This document shows positions 25,443 to 34,800 of a stretch of DNA of 39,793 nt, one piece after another. Origin of the DNA: JBLIOB01 sp047639575 (GTDB taxonomy: Bacteria > Bacteroidota > Bacteroidia > Flavobacteriales_D > Parvicellaceae); NCBI GenBank assembly GCA_047639575.1, contig JBLIOB010000006.1, positions 1 to 39,793 of the forward strand. Direction: 5' to 3'. The stretch's first letter is position 1, and each line of letters opens with the position of its first letter. Position numbers and translations under genes: made by a program. A model generated the notes under the pieces. The model did not search any database. It saw only the letters and a list, made by a program, of their open reading frames with translations, and was not told the DNA's origin.

Positions 25443-27401
25443 TTATCTTCTTAAAATTATTGTTCCTGTATTCTTACTATTAAATGACAGAGCCGTTCCA
25501 TTTATGCTTAGGCCTGTCATTTTCCATAGATAGGCTCCCGTAGGTTGGTCTTCTCCGTTGAACTTGCCATCCCATCCTGAAGTTTGTAATTCATTAATAT
25601 CAGTAGTTCCCCAGACTTCATTGCCCCATCGATTGTAAATTCGGAAATCTACTTCCGAAATCCCAAATCCGTGAATGGTAAAAAGATCATTACTTAAATC
25701 TCCATTTGGAGAGAACATAGTTGGTATGAAAATATTTAGATCCTCATCAATTAAAACATTGATAGTTCCTACTTCAAAACATCCATTCGCGAGTAACGTT
25801 GTGGCACTAAATGTTTCATCAACGATTGGCGAAACCGTAATTGTTTGGTTCGTGTCGGAAGTACTCCATACATACGAGATTCCCGGATTTGCAGAAAGGT
25901 CAACTGAAGCTCCAAGAGATATTGTAGTATCAGAGCCTAGTGAATAAAAGAAATAATCAGGATCAACTAGGGCAGAGTCAGTTTCTGTACAGCTATTTGT
26001 ATCAATAACTACAACATTGTAGGTCCCGAAAGAAAAGTAGGTATTAGTTTGATTTGTCGAACCATCATCCCATAAATACGAAGCATAACCTGAACCCGCA
26101 TCTAGTATGATGGAATCTCCCAGGCACATAACTTGACCACCTCCCAAATTTAAAGTTGAAGCAGCAAACTGTCCAATATTAATTGTATCGGAGTTCGTAC
26201 ATAAATTGGTATTTGTCAATACCACTATATATTGTCCAGGAGCTGTAATGTTAACGGAAGGTGTAGTTTGCCCAGAATTCCAAGCGTACCCTGTAAATGC
26301 AACGGCATCATTAGCGTCTAGGATAATTGAAGCCCCAGTGCAAAATGAAGTGTCATTTCCTAAGTCTACAATAGGGCTCACATCAACAGTAAATGAAATC
26401 GAATCTAGTCCTACACAACCTAATGCGTCTGTTGCGGCAACATATAAAACTGAATCAGTTAGTGATAGATTTGTTAAACTATAGGCGCCAACCGCAGTGT
26501 CATTAACCATAATATTTCCAGTATAGTTTTCCATCCAATCATAAGTGACGCCATTTGAAGCGGTGAAATTTAAAGTTGAAAATTCACAAAATAAAGTAGA
26601 CGTTGTCGCAAGATTTGGAACTGGTAAGGGATTGATGTTGACTTGGATGTCTTGGCTGTTAAATGTGATACAGTTCGGTAAAGTTTCCCATTGAAGGGTA
26701 TATGGACTTCCTGAACTAGTTCCACCGAAAGTTGTTAAAGGATCAAGATTATCACTGAATCCTCCTGCACCTCCCGTTGTTATACTCCATTGTCCAGATC
26801 CTTGCCCAGACATTACCAGCGAATCTCCGCAAGTGTTTTGAACAAGTGGTCCGGCATCGAAAAAGTTATATTCCCATTTAAACCGAACATCCCAGATAAA
26901 TGCTCCTTGGCTCGTTGAAATTGTATGCCATTCACACATTGTTGAGTCTCTAAAATTGAATCCGTTAACCGTTAGCTGTTCTCTACAGTCGTCACTTTGT
27001 GTGCCAAGAAGACAAGAAGTATTGTAATTACATCTGTCGGTACCCGTTCCTCCATCACAATCATCTTCCCAAGCATCAAACTGAAAATCAAGAACGGTTG
27101 CATCTGTATTCGTCTCGTTTACAATTGTTAGGATGCCGCCTGGAACATGCGCCATTGGTATGTTGCCATCCAAAAAATGACAAGCGCCTCCTTGAAATAC
27201 TCCGGCTCCAAAAGATCCACTGGTGTTATTGTCAGTAGACCACGCTTTCCACGTTGGCTCTTCATCAAACCCAGCTCCATCATTACAGCTAACTTGTTGA
27301 AAATTGACAATTTCAACAATGTAATTAACGTTTTGTGAAAGGGATGCTTTAGCTACTATCGTAATAACGATGAGAAGGCTAAGTCTATTAATTAATCGCA
27401 T
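25443..27401 (-). CDS. Secreted Cys-rich protein with type-B T9SS domain (652 aa)
   Basis: The signal peptide ends near residue 22. A Cys-rich module at 24-185 carries CNDGAGFDEEPTWKAW and then FDAWEDDCDGGTGTDRC, with YNTSCLLGTQSDDC close behind (Cys115, 124, 130, 139); I recognise no named family. Two further modules (186-257, 258-340) match the upstream paralogue. Three Ig-like repeats at 343-550 (VDLGNDTSFCTGASIIL, LNLGGGQVMCLGDS, YSLGSDTTISLGAS) have no counterpart there. The type-B CTD ends the protein (FSPNGDLSNDLF, IYNRWGNEVW, WDGKFNGEDQPTGAYLW). The ATG overlaps the upstream stop as TAATG, and the PorP-OmpA gene starts 4 bp downstream, so type-B cargo and its likely PorP/SprF partner are translated together. 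Confidence 0.92.
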   Translation of the reverse strand: MRLINRLSLLIVITIVAKASLSQNVNYIVEIVNFQQVSCNDGAGFDEEPTWKAWSTDNNTSGSFGAGVFQGGACHFLDGNIPMAHVPGGILTIVNETNTDATVLDFQFDAWEDDCDGGTGTDRCNYNTSCLLGTQSDDCREQLTVNGFNFRDSTMCEWHTISTSQGAFIWDVRFKWEYNFFDAGPLVQNTCGDSLVMSGQGSGQWSITTGGAGGFSDNLDPLTTFGGTSSGSPYTLQWETLPNCITFNSQDIQVNINPLPVPNLATTSTLFCEFSTLNFTASNGVTYDWMENYTGNIMVNDTAVGAYSLTNLSLTDSVLYVAATDALGCVGLDSISFTVDVSPIVDLGNDTSFCTGASIILDANDAVAFTGYAWNSGQTTPSVNITAPGQYIVVLTNTNLCTNSDTINIGQFAASTLNLGGGQVMCLGDSIILDAGSGYASYLWDDGSTNQTNTYFSFGTYNVVVIDTNSCTETDSALVDPDYFFYSLGSDTTISLGASVDLSANPGISYVWSTSDTNQTITVSPIVDETFSATTLLANGCFEVGTINVLIDEDLNIFIPTMFSPNGDLSNDLFTIHGFGISEVDFRIYNRWGNEVWGTTDINELQTSGWDGKFNGEDQPTGAYLWKMTGLSINGTALSFNSKNTGTIILRR

Positions 27402-28855
27402 TATTTAATAATTAGTTTTCGAGTTGATTTGTTTCCTTCTGCATATACCGTGAGGAAATATACGCCTGGTTTATACTTGCTTACGTCTATTGACTTGTCA
27501 GATATTGCTCCGTAAATAATCTGCCCTATCAAGTTTGAAATTTCAATTGTAAATGATCTCAAATCAGTATCAATTGTAATTTGATCGTTTGCTGGATTGG
27601 GAAAGAAGTTGAAGAAGTTTTCAGTGTTTTCTACTAGACCTACATTGCTAATAATTTCTGGAGCAGATTCTGAAATACATCCATTGGCACCAACTACTTG
27701 AACTGTATAGCTTCCGTTAGCTGTTGCGGTATAGTTTTGCGAAGTAGCTCCTCCAATTATTCCTCCGTTGTAATACCATTGATAGAATGAGAATGATCCA
27801 GTTGATAAGTCAGACCCAGTACGAACAATGCTAGGACTCGGTGTTGGAAGAACATCTAGAATAAGTGTATCTACAGTAATACAACCATTAGCGTTGGATA
27901 CGGTTACGTAAGCTAAACTATCCGTTAATAGTATTCCGGAATGAGAATAAGCATTCGCCCCGCTATTTTGAACAGTGTTGGAGCTAGTATTAAGTGCAAA
28001 TTCATAATTAATTCCGTCCTGAGCTGAAAATATAATATCCGAGCCTTCACAGATTGGATCTAAATCGGCCATTAGTTGTGGATCTGGATTAGCAAAAACA
28101 GTAACGGTTATGTTATCGTTTAAAGTAGTCTGACAACCAGGTAAAGTATTCCAATCCAAAACATATGTTTGCCCAATAGTACCTAAAAATGCAGTTGAGG
28201 GATTAAATTGATCGGAAAAAATTCCTCCTGTGCCACTTAGAACGGACCATTCACCACTTCCTTGTCCTGCCAAGATTAAAGCAGAGTCACAAACATTCAT
28301 GTTTAACCCAGCAGTAAAATTGGCGTATTCCCACTTGATTCTAATTTTTACTCCGAAGTCACCAATATTATAAGTGTATTCGTTCCAAGTACATTGTGGA
28401 TCATTTCTAAAAGGGATACTTGAGAATGGTCCACTAACACCTGCGAGAGGATCATAATTATGAAGACAGTCATCGCTTTGTGTTCCAAGAAGGCAAGAAG
28501 TGTTGTAAGTACATCGGTCCGTACCAGAACCACCATCGCAATCATCTTCCCATGCTTCGAATCGTACATCGATCAAAGTTGCGGCAGTGTTCGATTGATT
28601 ATCAATTCCCGTAGAAGATCCCGGAATGTAAATTATTGGAATGTTACCGTCAGTAAAGTGGCATGATCCACCAGCCCACCCGGTGGATATTTCATCTCTA
28701 GTGTACACTTTCCAAGTAGGTTCCTCGTCAGACCCTGCTCCATCATCGCAGCCAGTTTGATAAAATTCAACAACCTCAGACGTGTAGTTTACGTTTTGTG
28801 CAAGACCGGCAAATGATAATACACCCAGTAATAGGGTAAAGTAGAGTTTCTTCAT
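27401..28855 (-). CDS. Secreted Cys-rich protein with type-A T9SS domain, paralogue of the next gene (484 aa)
   Basis: The ATG at 28855 (MKKLYFTLLLGVLSFAGLAQ) is chosen over a TTG at 28873 because it opens the signal peptide. The first 330 or so mature residues parallel the downstream type-B protein: CDDGAGSDEEPTWKVY, FEAWEDDCDGGSGTDRC, YNTSCLLGTQSDDC, GQGSGEWSV, then an Ig-like unit (CEGSDIIFSAQDGINYEF; LLTDSLAYVTVSNANGC). After one more Ig-like unit (about 340-405) it ends in a type-A sorting domain of about 75 residues (FFNFFPNPANDQITID, SNLIGQIIYG, SKYKPGVYFLTVY). The pair therefore share a body but carry different export signals. The Cys-rich module is unassigned; the Asp-rich cysteine loop could bind calcium. 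Confidence 0.92.
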   Translation of the reverse strand: MKKLYFTLLLGVLSFAGLAQNVNYTSEVVEFYQTGCDDGAGSDEEPTWKVYTRDEISTGWAGGSCHFTDGNIPIIYIPGSSTGIDNQSNTAATLIDVRFEAWEDDCDGGSGTDRCTYNTSCLLGTQSDDCLHNYDPLAGVSGPFSSIPFRNDPQCTWNEYTYNIGDFGVKIRIKWEYANFTAGLNMNVCDSALILAGQGSGEWSVLSGTGGIFSDQFNPSTAFLGTIGQTYVLDWNTLPGCQTTLNDNITVTVFANPDPQLMADLDPICEGSDIIFSAQDGINYEFALNTSSNTVQNSGANAYSHSGILLTDSLAYVTVSNANGCITVDTLILDVLPTPSPSIVRTGSDLSTGSFSFYQWYYNGGIIGGATSQNYTATANGSYTVQVVGANGCISESAPEIISNVGLVENTENFFNFFPNPANDQITIDTDLRSFTIEISNLIGQIIYGAISDKSIDVSKYKPGVYFLTVYAEGNKSTRKLIIK

Positions 28856-28991
28856 GGCATGGCGTTTTTCCAACTTCGAATCCTAATCAATTTGATGTCA
28901 AATTAATCTTCAATTCTTAGTTACCTAATTTAGCTTTTTTCTTCTAATTATGAATTTAATTTATTGAAATCGGCAACTGTTTTTACGATGA

Positions 28992-29423
28992 CTAAGCAAA
29001 ATCCATAAATCCTCTTTTTTCCATCGGATAAATGTTAAATGTGCCTTGCGCCATAGCGACTAGGTCGCCTGAGCCTTTTTTGACAATTTTACCACACGCT
29101 ACCATTAGACTTTTTCCTTTAAACTCAACAGTTCCAGTTCCAACTAATGTATCTCCTTCGTAAACCGGTTTGAAATAATTGATCTTAAATTCGACCGTAC
29201 TTACTAAATTTCCTTCAGTAAATGCTAGCGATAAGGCGGTAGTTCCAATTACTGAATCCATCATTCCTGAAATAGCACCACCATGACACGTTTTTGGAGA
29301 GCTTAAATGTTGCTCGGTGATTTCCATTTCATACTGAATATCTCCGGGTTCTTTAGCAGTAAGTTTCAATCCTTGATGTTGATCGAACTTGTTCATTTTA
29401 ATATAAATATCGAGAGGGTCCAT
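28992..29423 (-). CDS. PaaI-type hotdog-fold acyl-CoA thioesterase
   Basis: A 143-residue hotdog-fold protein with the PaaI/YiiD-type signature CHGGAISGMMDSVIGTTAL. His47-Gly48-Gly49 and Asp56 are in the positions of the thioester-binding loop and catalytic acid. Later strands VEFKINYFKPVYEGD and GTGTVEFKGKSLMVACGKIVKKG complete the fold. The family hydrolyses small or medium acyl-CoA or aryl-CoA thioesters in the cytoplasm; the substrate here is unknown. It sits between the two secretion modules. Its ATG is only about 20 bases downstream of the terminator of the OmpA gene, which leaves little room for a separate promoter. It looks like a housekeeping gene without a functional tie to the modules. 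Confidence 0.9.
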   Translation of the reverse strand: MDPLDIYIKMNKFDQHQGLKLTAKEPGDIQYEMEITEQHLSSPKTCHGGAISGMMDSVIGTTALSLAFTEGNLVSTVEFKINYFKPVYEGDTLVGTGTVEFKGKSLMVACGKIVKKGSGDLVAMAQGTFNIYPMEKRGFMDFA

Positions 29424-29447
29424 TGAATAGTTTTTGTCTAAAAGTAA

Positions 29448-29478
29448 AAAAGCCCTTCAACATGGTCGAAAGGCTTTT
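29448..29478 (-). terminator. Intrinsic terminator after the PD40-OmpA gene
   Basis: AAAAGCC / GGCTTTT (29448-29454 and 29472-29478) plus an inner TTC/GAA after one mismatch, followed on the minus strand by TTTTTTACTTTTAG. It ends the giant protein-PorP-OmpA module and lies directly before the thioesterase gene. Confidence 0.75.
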
Positions 29479-29497
29479 CAATAATTTAATGTTTTTT

Positions 29498-30820
29498 TTA
29501 TCTAGAAAGTTTGAATTCAACTCTACGGTTCTTTTGAAGTTGAGCTTCTGAACAGTCGTCACATTTAACGTCAGGCTTGTTTTCACCAAAGGAGTCATAG
29601 GAAACTCTACTACTGTTTATTCCTTTGTCTATTAGATACTTTCGAGCTTGTTTTGCTCGATTTTTAGAAAGACTCATGTTTGTGGTAGAGTGATGCGTAT
29701 TATCAGCATGTCCATGTATAGCAACTTTTAACTCAGGCATTTCAGTCATAGTGGCTGCAAGTTTATCTAATTCACCTTTTGCATCTGCACGAATAAAGAA
29801 TCGATTATTATCAAAATAGATGTTGCTAATAGTCGGAATGGCCTTAGGCGCAACCTCAACCGGTTCTTCAACTGGCTCTAATACTTCAATTGGTTCCTCA
29901 ATGGGCTCTTCTACAATTGCTAAAACCTCACTTATTTTAACCGTGATAGAGTAGATGTCACTATTAATTTCACCTCGATTGCTTGAAAAATATCCGATGC
30001 TGTCTGGTCCTTCAACAAAGTAAGCATCAAAAGCGTCAGAGTTTACTTCTGCTCCAAGATTAATTGGGTCGCTCCAATTGTTCCAGTCATCTCCTAGTTT
30101 TTCACAATAGAAAATATCAGCGCTGCCCTGTCCACCATGTCCATCAGATGAAAAGTATAATCTTTTTTCATCGTGGGATAAATATGGAGACATTTCAAAG
30201 CCGCTAGAGTTAACATTATCTCCTAAATGAAAAGGTTTACTCCACGCACTTCCAGATTTTGTAGAGACATAAATATCTTCCTTTCCTTTCGAATCAGCTC
30301 CGTGCATCGAAATCAGCATTACGGTTCCAGTTGGATTCACATAGTATCCAAAGAAATCGCTGTTGTGATTCATTCCGGGAATTTCAACATATTCCGGATC
30401 TCCCCATTTACCAGATGATTTGGTGCTCATGGCAATACCATGATGCGTATCTGTTTCCTTTTTATAGGCGTTTAGCACATAAAGTTCATTGTTATTTGAA
30501 GATATTCCAACTACTGCGTTATTCCCAGAATTATTTAACCCCTTTAGCTTATTATTGGTTGATTCAAATGACGTTTGGTTTTTACGATCAGATTTCCAAA
30601 TATCATGACCTGTTTTTTCCCCGCCAACATTTCCCTTGAAATTAGCTCTAACGAAATAGAATTCATTTCCATCATTAGATACAAGAGGCATGATTTCCTC
30701 TGCGTCAGAATTAATGTCCTCAGATAATTTTACTATGTCTTTAAATTCTACAGTCGTCTGTGCCCGTAAGGCAATAGATGATGTTAAGGCTAAGGCAATA
30801 ATTAGTGGCTTTTTAAGCAT
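29498..30820 (-). CDS. OmpA-family protein with PD40 (WD40-like) beta-propeller repeats (440 aa)
   Basis: A signal peptide (MLKKPLIIALALTSSIALRAQ) leads into PD40 repeats at about 40-290: MPLVSNDGNEFYFVRANF, GISSNNNELYVLNAYK, MSPYLSHDEKRLYFSSDGHGG, ADIFYCEKLGDDW. A Glu/Pro/Val-rich hinge (EEPIEEPIEVLEPVEEPVEV) precedes the C-terminal OmpA domain from about 333 (NIYFDNNRFFIRADAKGEL, IHGHADNTHHS, LSKNRAKQARKYL, VSYDSFGENKPD, QKNRRVEFKL). This is the architecture of PorE-like T9SS envelope proteins, minus the TPR part, and should bind peptidoglycan in the periplasm. It follows the PorP/SprF gene by about 53 bp and ends at the terminator. The domain corresponds to the OmpA part fused to PorP in the other module. 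Confidence 0.92.
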   Translation of the reverse strand: MLKKPLIIALALTSSIALRAQTTVEFKDIVKLSEDINSDAEEIMPLVSNDGNEFYFVRANFKGNVGGEKTGHDIWKSDRKNQTSFESTNNKLKGLNNSGNNAVVGISSNNNELYVLNAYKKETDTHHGIAMSTKSSGKWGDPEYVEIPGMNHNSDFFGYYVNPTGTVMLISMHGADSKGKEDIYVSTKSGSAWSKPFHLGDNVNSSGFEMSPYLSHDEKRLYFSSDGHGGQGSADIFYCEKLGDDWNNWSDPINLGAEVNSDAFDAYFVEGPDSIGYFSSNRGEINSDIYSITVKISEVLAIVEEPIEEPIEVLEPVEEPVEVAPKAIPTISNIYFDNNRFFIRADAKGELDKLAATMTEMPELKVAIHGHADNTHHSTTNMSLSKNRAKQARKYLIDKGINSSRVSYDSFGENKPDVKCDDCSEAQLQKNRRVEFKLSR

Positions 30821-30873
30821 CGCTTTTATTTGTGGTTAGTTGAATCGAAACTCTATTGTATTGGTAAGATTGT

Positions 30874-31863
30874 TTATTTCGCTTTGTTAAGCATAATTCC
30901 AAGAAGTATTTCATGTCCGCCAGAATTGTGATCACTCAAACCTGACAACGTAAAGTCATAAGTATACCCAAATTTGATCATGTTGTTAATGTAAGCGCCA
31001 AGCATTACAATAACCGCATCTCCATGTCTGTATGATAATCCTCCGAAATACTTTTCATCGAACGTTAACTTTGCCGTAAAGTCAAATGAAAGAGGGGCAG
31101 GGTTCATATACTTTATAAGAACACCAGGAGTCAAGACTAATTTATCTGAGAGATCAAAATTAACTCCCCCTGAGATAAAATGATGAACGTTCAATTTACC
31201 TTCTGCAGGAGTTCCTCCGAAATAAATTGAATTTTGAAGTAATTGATTCGAGGAGTATCCAAGAAAGAATTTTTCTGAATATAAATATGTGCCAAGATTT
31301 ACATCAATAAAATTGATGTTCTGGTTTGAAGCCGTGAACTGATCAAATGTCGCATCTGTAGATGTTGCTAGTGAAATTTGTGTTTCGTCAAAGTTCATGT
31401 TTGCAAACCCAATGTTAGCCCCAACGCTCAAATGCAATTTATCTCCTATAGGGATATGAGCTGCATATGCGCCACTAAAGCTGATTCTCTTAAAAGGTCC
31501 ATAGTTGTCAGCAGCAAGTATACCTCCGACTCCATGTTTAAGACCACCTGTAGAGCCAGTTGTAGATGAGGTAATTACGTCATCAGGATGACTAGTTCTC
31601 AATGATGGATTTGATATCGTTATTGGTTTTTTACCAAGCCGAGTATGTCCACTCAGGTAATAGTTCTGAGGCGCATTATCAAATCCAACCCACTGTTGTC
31701 TAAAACTTAGGTCAATATCAAAATATTCATGCTCTCCTGCCGCAGCTGGGTTGATGATAAATTGATTATTTAAATATTGGCTGTACTGTCCAAGTTGTTG
31801 TGCTGATGCCGAAGAAACTGTAATTAACAAACCTAAGGCTAAAGTGATTTTCAAAGTTTTCAT
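30874..31863 (-). CDS. PorP/SprF family type IX secretion membrane protein (329 aa)
   Basis: The family hallmark N-terminus is plain: signal peptide (MKTLKITLALGLLITVSSASA), then QQLGQYSQYLNNQFIINPAAAGEHEYFDIDLSFRQQWVGF and APQNYYLSGHTRLG. The rest is alternating beta strands of an outer-membrane barrel ending in HEILLGIMLNKAK. In Flavobacterium johnsoniae SprF is needed for export of its partner adhesin SprB, and PorP/SprF proteins pair with type-B CTD substrates. Here it lies 16 bp downstream of a giant type-B gene, which is presumably its client. The ATG at 31863 has an unusually strong Shine-Dalgarno (AAGGAGGA), and I prefer it to the TTG two codons earlier. No OmpA domain is fused, unlike the second copy. 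Confidence 0.95.
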   Translation of the reverse strand: MKTLKITLALGLLITVSSASAQQLGQYSQYLNNQFIINPAAAGEHEYFDIDLSFRQQWVGFDNAPQNYYLSGHTRLGKKPITISNPSLRTSHPDDVITSSTTGSTGGLKHGVGGILAADNYGPFKRISFSGAYAAHIPIGDKLHLSVGANIGFANMNFDETQISLATSTDATFDQFTASNQNINFIDVNLGTYLYSEKFFLGYSSNQLLQNSIYFGGTPAEGKLNVHHFISGGVNFDLSDKLVLTPGVLIKYMNPAPLSFDFTAKLTFDEKYFGGLSYRHGDAVIVMLGAYINNMIKFGYTYDFTLSGLSDHNSGGHEILLGIMLNKAK

Positions 31864-31870
31864 ATTCAAG

Positions 31871-31878
31871 TCCTCCTT
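31871..31878 (-). promoter_or_regulatory. Strong Shine-Dalgarno for the PorP/SprF gene
   Basis: AAGGAGGA on the minus strand ends 7 bases before the ATG at 31863 and starts 1 base after the stop codon of the giant protein. Such motifs are rarely used in Bacteroidota, where the anti-SD is normally sequestered. It may permit re-initiation after the long upstream frame. Confidence 0.6.
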
Positions 31879-31879
31879 A

Positions 31880-34800
31880 TTATTTAATGATTGTTACTGT
31901 TCCTTTGTAAGGCGTAGTTCCTACCGCATCGTTAAGCTTGATAACATAGTAATAAGCTCCAACTGGTAATGCTTTATTGTTATAGGTTCCATCCCATGGA
32001 ATCGGATAACCGGTGGAGGTAAATATTTCATTCCCCCACTTATTAAAGATCATCACCTCGCAACTAGAATATGTGTCTAAACCTGCAATCTCCCATGTTG
32101 CATTAGTGATGTCATTTCCATCAGGGGTAAATCCTGAAGGAATGGATATTGTTATAACTGAATCACAAGATTCTGAAGTGATCACAACCGTGTCTGAAGA
32201 CGCTGGGCAACTTCCATTTGAAATCGTCCAGATGTATTCATTTGCACCTAATGTCATTGCTGACACATTAGTCACAGGATCTAAATTATCTACAAATGTT
32301 CCAGAACCAGTTCCTGTTGTCCATACTCCAGTTCCTGAAGTCGCTGCATTAGCACCTAAAGTCTGAGTTAATATATCATCGCAAATTGTAGCATCTGTTC
32401 CAGCATTTGCTGTACTTGGCGCAGTGTCAATTGTTATAATGAATGATGTTTCATCATTACACGTTCCAGCCGAATCAAAAACAAACAACGTTGTACTTGT
32501 CGATATAACAGCTCCAGCTGCAAATGCAGTTCCTGTTGCTCCAGCTCCGTCATAGTAAGATTCATTACCACTAAGATCCGTTCCAGTAATTACCGGTAAA
32601 GTAAATGATCCACATGTTAATACATCAGCTATCACATCTAAACTAGGAGTAGCATTGATAGTAATTGCAATTGTTGAATCTGCAGAACATGCACCGCCTG
32701 TTGTATACATAACGTTGTACGTTCCTGCAGTAGATCCTGTAAGATCAATAATTCCTGTAGCTGCATTAATAATCATTCCCGCTGGAGTTGCTGAATATGT
32801 TCCTCCAGTTGTACCAGTGACAGTTGGAATTGGATTTGATGCTCCCGCACAATAGCTAGTTCCAGCAGTATAACTGAACGATGGGTCATCTATCGATGTT
32901 ACATCAAGAGTAACGTTCGTTGATTGAGGACATGCACCAGCAGTTGTATAAGTTATAGTATATGAACCAAGTGTGGAAGCTGACAAATCGACCTCTCCTG
33001 TTGTCGCATTAATAATTAGTCCAGCAGGAGTGGAAGTAAATGTTCCACCAGCAGTACCAGTTATAAACGGAGCAGGATCCGTGGTTGCTTGACAATATGA
33101 AGATGAAGAATAGTTAAAACTTGCATCATCATCTGCAGTAATCGTAACAACAATTGCTAAAGCTGTTGGGCAAACACCGCCAGTAGTATAAGTCACTGTA
33201 TAAACACCGGCAGTTGAAGCTGACACATCTATATCTCCTGTTGTACCATTCAACGATATTCCGGCTGGAACACCGGCAAATGTACCTCCGGCAGTTCCTG
33301 TTATAGTTGCGGTTATATCTGTTCCAGATTGGCATTCTAAAATACTACTGAAAGTATAAGTAGCATCATCATCTGCATTGATCGTAATCGAAGCATTTGA
33401 TGAATTTGGACAAGTACCTGCTGTTGTATAGGTTACAGTATATACACCAACTGTTGAGGCTGATACATCAACGTCTCCAGTTGCACCATTGATCACGAGA
33501 CCAGCAGGCGCAGAAGTAAATGCACCACCGGCAAGATTAATTGTTGGAACCGGATCAGTATCTGATTGGCAGTAATTAGCAGAAGCATAACTAAATCCAG
33601 CATCATCTAAAGCAGTCACGGTAATTGATGCCGCATCATTAGCAGCTGAACATCCACCTGAAGCAACAATATCGTTTGATACCGTATATACACCAGGAGC
33701 AAGTAGGGATAAATCAATATCACCAGTAGAAGTATTCAGTCCGCCTCCAGCTGGAAGAATCGAGAATACACCTGCGCTTGCGCCTGCACCGTAAGTAACA
33801 GAAGCAGTACCGCCATTTTCACAATAAGGAGAGCCTGTATAGCTAAACGTTGCATCTGGAGCAAGAGTAATATTTACCGCTGCATTTGAACTTGCCGGAC
33901 AAACACCGCCTGTTGTATAAGTCACAGTGTATGCACCAACACCAGAGACATTTAAATCAATTAATCCTGTTGAAGAATTAATTGTTAATCCACCTGTAGC
34001 TGTAAATGTACCACCAGCGGTTCCAGTTATGGTTGCTAATGGATCAGTTCCTGACACGCAGAACGTTCCTGCTGAATAACTAAAGGAAGCATCATCATCT
34101 GCGTTTATCGTAACCGCAATAACTGAATTTGCCGAACAAGCACCTGGAGTTGTGTATGTAACGTTGTACACTCCTGCCGTTGAAGCAGACACATCAACTA
34201 ATCCTGTTGATGCATTAACTGATAAACCTGCTGGCGCAGAAGTAAATGTTCCACCAACTGTTCCAGTAATTGTTACTGCCATATCTGTTCCAGATTGACA
34301 TTCGGTAGTTGAACTATAAGTATACGTTGCATCTTCAACAGCTGTAATAGTAACTACCAAATCTAAAAATGCACTGCATGTTCCAGGAGTAGTATACGTA
34401 ACAGTATATACACCAGGAGTGGAAGCAGACACATCAATCAATCCAGTTGCACCGTTTATTGACAATCCAGCTGGTGCAGAAGTAAATACTCCAGATCCAG
34501 TTCCAGAAATAGTTGCTGTTATATCCGTTCCTGATTGGCATTCCGCTGCAGAACTTAATGTATAAGTTGCATCCTCATCAGCGTCAATAGTAACTGCGAT
34601 AATCAGAGCTGCACTGCAAGTTCCAGGAGTTGTATAAGTAACGTTGTATACTCCTGCCGTAGAAGCTGAAACATCAATTGCTCCAGTTGTACCGTTAATT
34701 GATAATCCAGCTGGCGTGGCTGTAAACGTTCCTCCACCAGTTCCAGTTACCGTTGCAGTCATATCAGTACCTGATTGACATTCAGTTGTTGAACTGTACG

